DNA of 64,000 nucleotides from Branchiostoma floridae (taxonomy: Eukaryota; Chordata; Leptocardii; Amphioxiformes; Branchiostomatidae): positions 10,314,324 through 10,378,323 of the forward strand of contig NC_049984.1 of the NCBI RefSeq assembly GCF_000003815.2, given 5' to 3'. The notes beneath the pieces are model-generated. The model ran no database searches. It was not told where the DNA came from and saw nothing but the letters and a program-made list of their open reading frames with translations. Below, in pieces: positions 62,025 through 64,000 of the stretch. A program made the position numbers and the translations under genes. The first letter of the stretch is position 1. Each line of letters starts with the position of its first letter.

Positions 62025-62137
62025 GAACACTGCCATCTGATTGAACATTTGTGGAAGGAAGACAGTGGGATCGTCAGTCCCTTGATCCAAGGAGGTTCTT
62101 GCTTGATCAAAGCACAAGTGCCGTACACGTGAACACG
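62025..62137 (+). other. Probable non-coding exon 1 of VWA gene B
   Basis: Starts about 25-30 nt after TATTTAAA and ends at ACACG|GTAAGG (donor 62138). It pairs with acceptor GGCGCCAG at 63531, giving the same leader exon plus GCAACATG arrangement as gene A. Confidence 0.5.
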
Positions 62138-63531
62138 GTAAGGCGTCTGCTTGTTGTTGTAGGGCCCTGTGCGGTAGTAACACGGACCTTGTTGGTACAC
62201 CATGTTGACACGATACTGATTGGCAGTGTACGGTACGCTACCTGTACGAATAACAGGTGAACGGGTTGCTGTCCCTGTAGTATTAAAGACAGGTGCATGG
62301 ACATCGTAGCCTGTTGTCATAGCCTACTAGGGTCTACTAGTCATCGGGACTTCAGCAGCTATAATGGTCCGTAGATTAATGTGTTTACATTGATGCAGAT
62401 TGCTGCATATCACATGTTACACAGATACTCGGGGGCCTCATGCAGGACCTCCGTTTACTAGACTGAGAAGTGTTCGCAGTGGCTTTATGTTCGCGTTTTT
62501 CATGCTGACCCTCTTCATTGCGAGCTTAAACCCTCGCGGATATTTCCATTTTTAACAGCATTGAAGTTAAAATGCATTACAGTTTCAACCACGAACGTAA
62601 AAAGCCTACATGTAACGTTATAACCGTCCCTATCTTTATATAATGCAGTTCGGAGGTCGTTAATCAAAGTCCAAACTACAGGTACTACGTCGTAATGCAG
62701 ACATCATGTCCTATCTTCTCAAAAAGAAGTCTAGAACTGACCGTAGCCACTTACGCGTAGTGAAGTTGATTACTGACAATACATATGTTTACAACACCAA
62801 GCTACAAACGTCAAATCTAGTTCTTTAATATCTGCATTCCACCAACATAGTTTACATAAGGAATCTAGCTACCACCGAGTGTTGGATTTCTTACAAAGGG
62901 GTATTGGGTAATGTAAACGGTGCACAGATCTACACGTGTCATGATTCCATACCGATCATCAGATCTTTTGCTGTACAAACAAGATGCCCCCCAGGGACGC
63001 CATGCATGTAGGCTGAACAAAATGGCGAAGCCTTTGTACTTACTGTAATGTTACACCTACTTAAGGTAAACAAAGCCATGTCTCAATGGCACGATCTAAT
63101 ACATGTTCAACCCAGGCTCTGGGTTATTTCGGGTCAGAAAAATAGTTGAGTCACGCGCAGGTAGGCAAGCAATAAAAACGTAGGGATTTCACAGTTGCGA
63201 CAATACGTTATTATGGAATAGCGTGCTATTGGCTACTTGGTACTACAATGGCCTTGCAGTACATATCCTTACGAAGGGCTGAAATGTATTTTGATGACAC
63301 ATGTATGTAATGAATGCAGGCAGTGCTCAGCGGCAAGAGAACTTGGTTTGATGCTTTGCTCCTTTGTTTCTGTTAGAAATTAACCACAGACCGCTATTTT
63401 ATTTATCTTTTTTATTGTACAGCTGTATTTCATTCACGAATCTTTGTGTCGGATCAGCTTTCAGGCCTTTTTATTTATAACCATACACATGTTCAACTTA
63501 TATGTAACATTTTTTCTTTGTGTGGCGCCAG
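62138..63531 (+). other. VWA gene B intron 1
   Basis: 1.4 kb AT-rich intron. No further gene or clear repeat seen. Confidence 0.5.
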
Positions 63532-63536
63532 GCAAC

Positions 63537-63680
63537 ATGGCTTCTCCCGTCAAGTCGTCCCGGTTCCACACCTTGAAGGTCACGAAGAAGACATCTATCA
63601 AGGACTTTGTCTCGACTCACAAGCTGGAGTTCGAGAAGGGCAAAGGGTTCTATCAACTGACCAAGCCAGAGATTATACAG
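63537..63680 (+). CDS. VWA gene B, first coding exon (partial gene)
   Basis: ATG at 63537, 5 nt after acceptor CAG. Its 48 codons, MASPVKSSRFHTLKVTKKTS then IKDFVSTHKLEFEKGKGFYQ and LTKPEIIQ, align with residues 3-50 of gene A, including DFV, KLEF.KGKGFYQLTKPE and IQ. It ends at CAG|GTCTGA, a weak donor; read-through meets a stop at once, so either an intron begins here or the copy is truncated. Gene A has no intron at this position. The remainder lies beyond the window. Confidence 0.8.
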
Positions 63681-63756
63681 GTCTGAATTTATGGAAGAAA
63701 CGCTCCGAGCTCCACTAGAGTTTCAAGATGTAGCGTTATAAACATTTTGTGTACAG

Positions 63757-63986
63757 GACATTGAAGTTTTCTTTTACACGACCAGTAAAGTCTGACCTGC
63801 TTACGTTTCGATGTCTGTCAGACATTTTCTTCAGAGCTTTTGACTGGAGTGCTGCTCCTTGCCGCTATATGTAGTCGATGTAGGTGGCGCTTTTGCGGAT
63901 AGAACACAATCCCAAAAGTTTGTATTCCCCCTCGTCCCGGAGAAAGTGTTGTGTACCAACCGACCTGATGAAATTATTCTCGGGAG
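63757..63986 (-). mobile_element. Hairpin element with 14-bp target duplication (Penelope-like remnant?)
   Basis: 230 bp between perfect direct repeats CATTTTGTGTACAG (63743-63756 and 63987-64000, the window edge). On the minus strand it contains CTGAAGA, a stem ATGTCTG/CAGACAT and CGAAACGT (63803-63834), the same motif layout as at 5334-5368 and 31800-31833. It lies just downstream of the first coding exon of VWA gene B. Confidence 0.7.
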
Positions 63987-64000
63987 CATTTTGTGTACAG

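Noticed and set aside
62000-62320. 106-codon minus-strand frame with a fairly protein-like start
   Set aside because: Overlaps, on the opposite strand, the inferred leader exon of VWA gene B; no splice partner or family recognised.

Overview
Eukaryotic, AT-rich, repeat-dense nuclear DNA with spliced genes. The proteins are animal orthologues close in length to their vertebrate counterparts. Large introns, many short non-autonomous DNA transposons and a Tie-like receptor kinase with EGF, Ig and cadherin-like parts suggest an invertebrate chordate. My best guess is amphioxus (Branchiostoma); this is inference, since no search could be run.

Layout. (1) About 1-44.9 kb is NUDT21 (CFIm25, the UGUA-binding pre-mRNA cleavage factor subunit) on the minus strand. 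Six coding exons spread over 38.6 kb encode 226 aa. Introns of about 17.5 and 16 kb hold almost all the repeats: a complete 1.84-kb hAT-type element with 8-bp target duplication, a TTAA-flanked MITE, a 257-bp satellite, a tRNA-derived SINE, fold-back MITEs and hairpin retroelement-like insertions. The first 71 nt of the last NUDT21 exon, with its acceptor, is repeated in an array of six about 122-137-bp units. (2) 45.9-48.75 kb is a nearly intronless Tie-like receptor tyrosine kinase (minus). Its kinase domain lacks the hinge region and is split by a 129-bp insertion between 6-bp direct repeats. (3) 50.2-52.96 kb is PNKP (minus, 3 exons, 635 aa). (4) 54.15-57.6 kb is RPS19 (plus, 147 aa), head-to-head with PNKP. 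(5) 59.0-61.66 kb is a VWA-domain protein gene (minus, 482 aa). A second copy starts at about 62.03 kb on the plus strand and runs off the window; the two share a compact divergent promoter with TATA boxes, a CCAAT box and a consensus CRE.

The genes do not form one pathway: NUDT21 is mRNA 3'-end processing, PNKP DNA end repair, RPS19 the small ribosomal subunit, the kinase a cell-surface receptor, and the VWA pair is of unknown function. Coding coordinates were derived by hand from GT/AG sites and phase and give uninterrupted proteins; transcript ends are estimates.

The observations most worth checking are the tandem NUDT21 terminal-exon array, the 129-bp insertion and missing hinge in the kinase, the three hairpin elements with 13-14-bp target duplications and hammerhead-like cores, and the divergent VWA gene pair.
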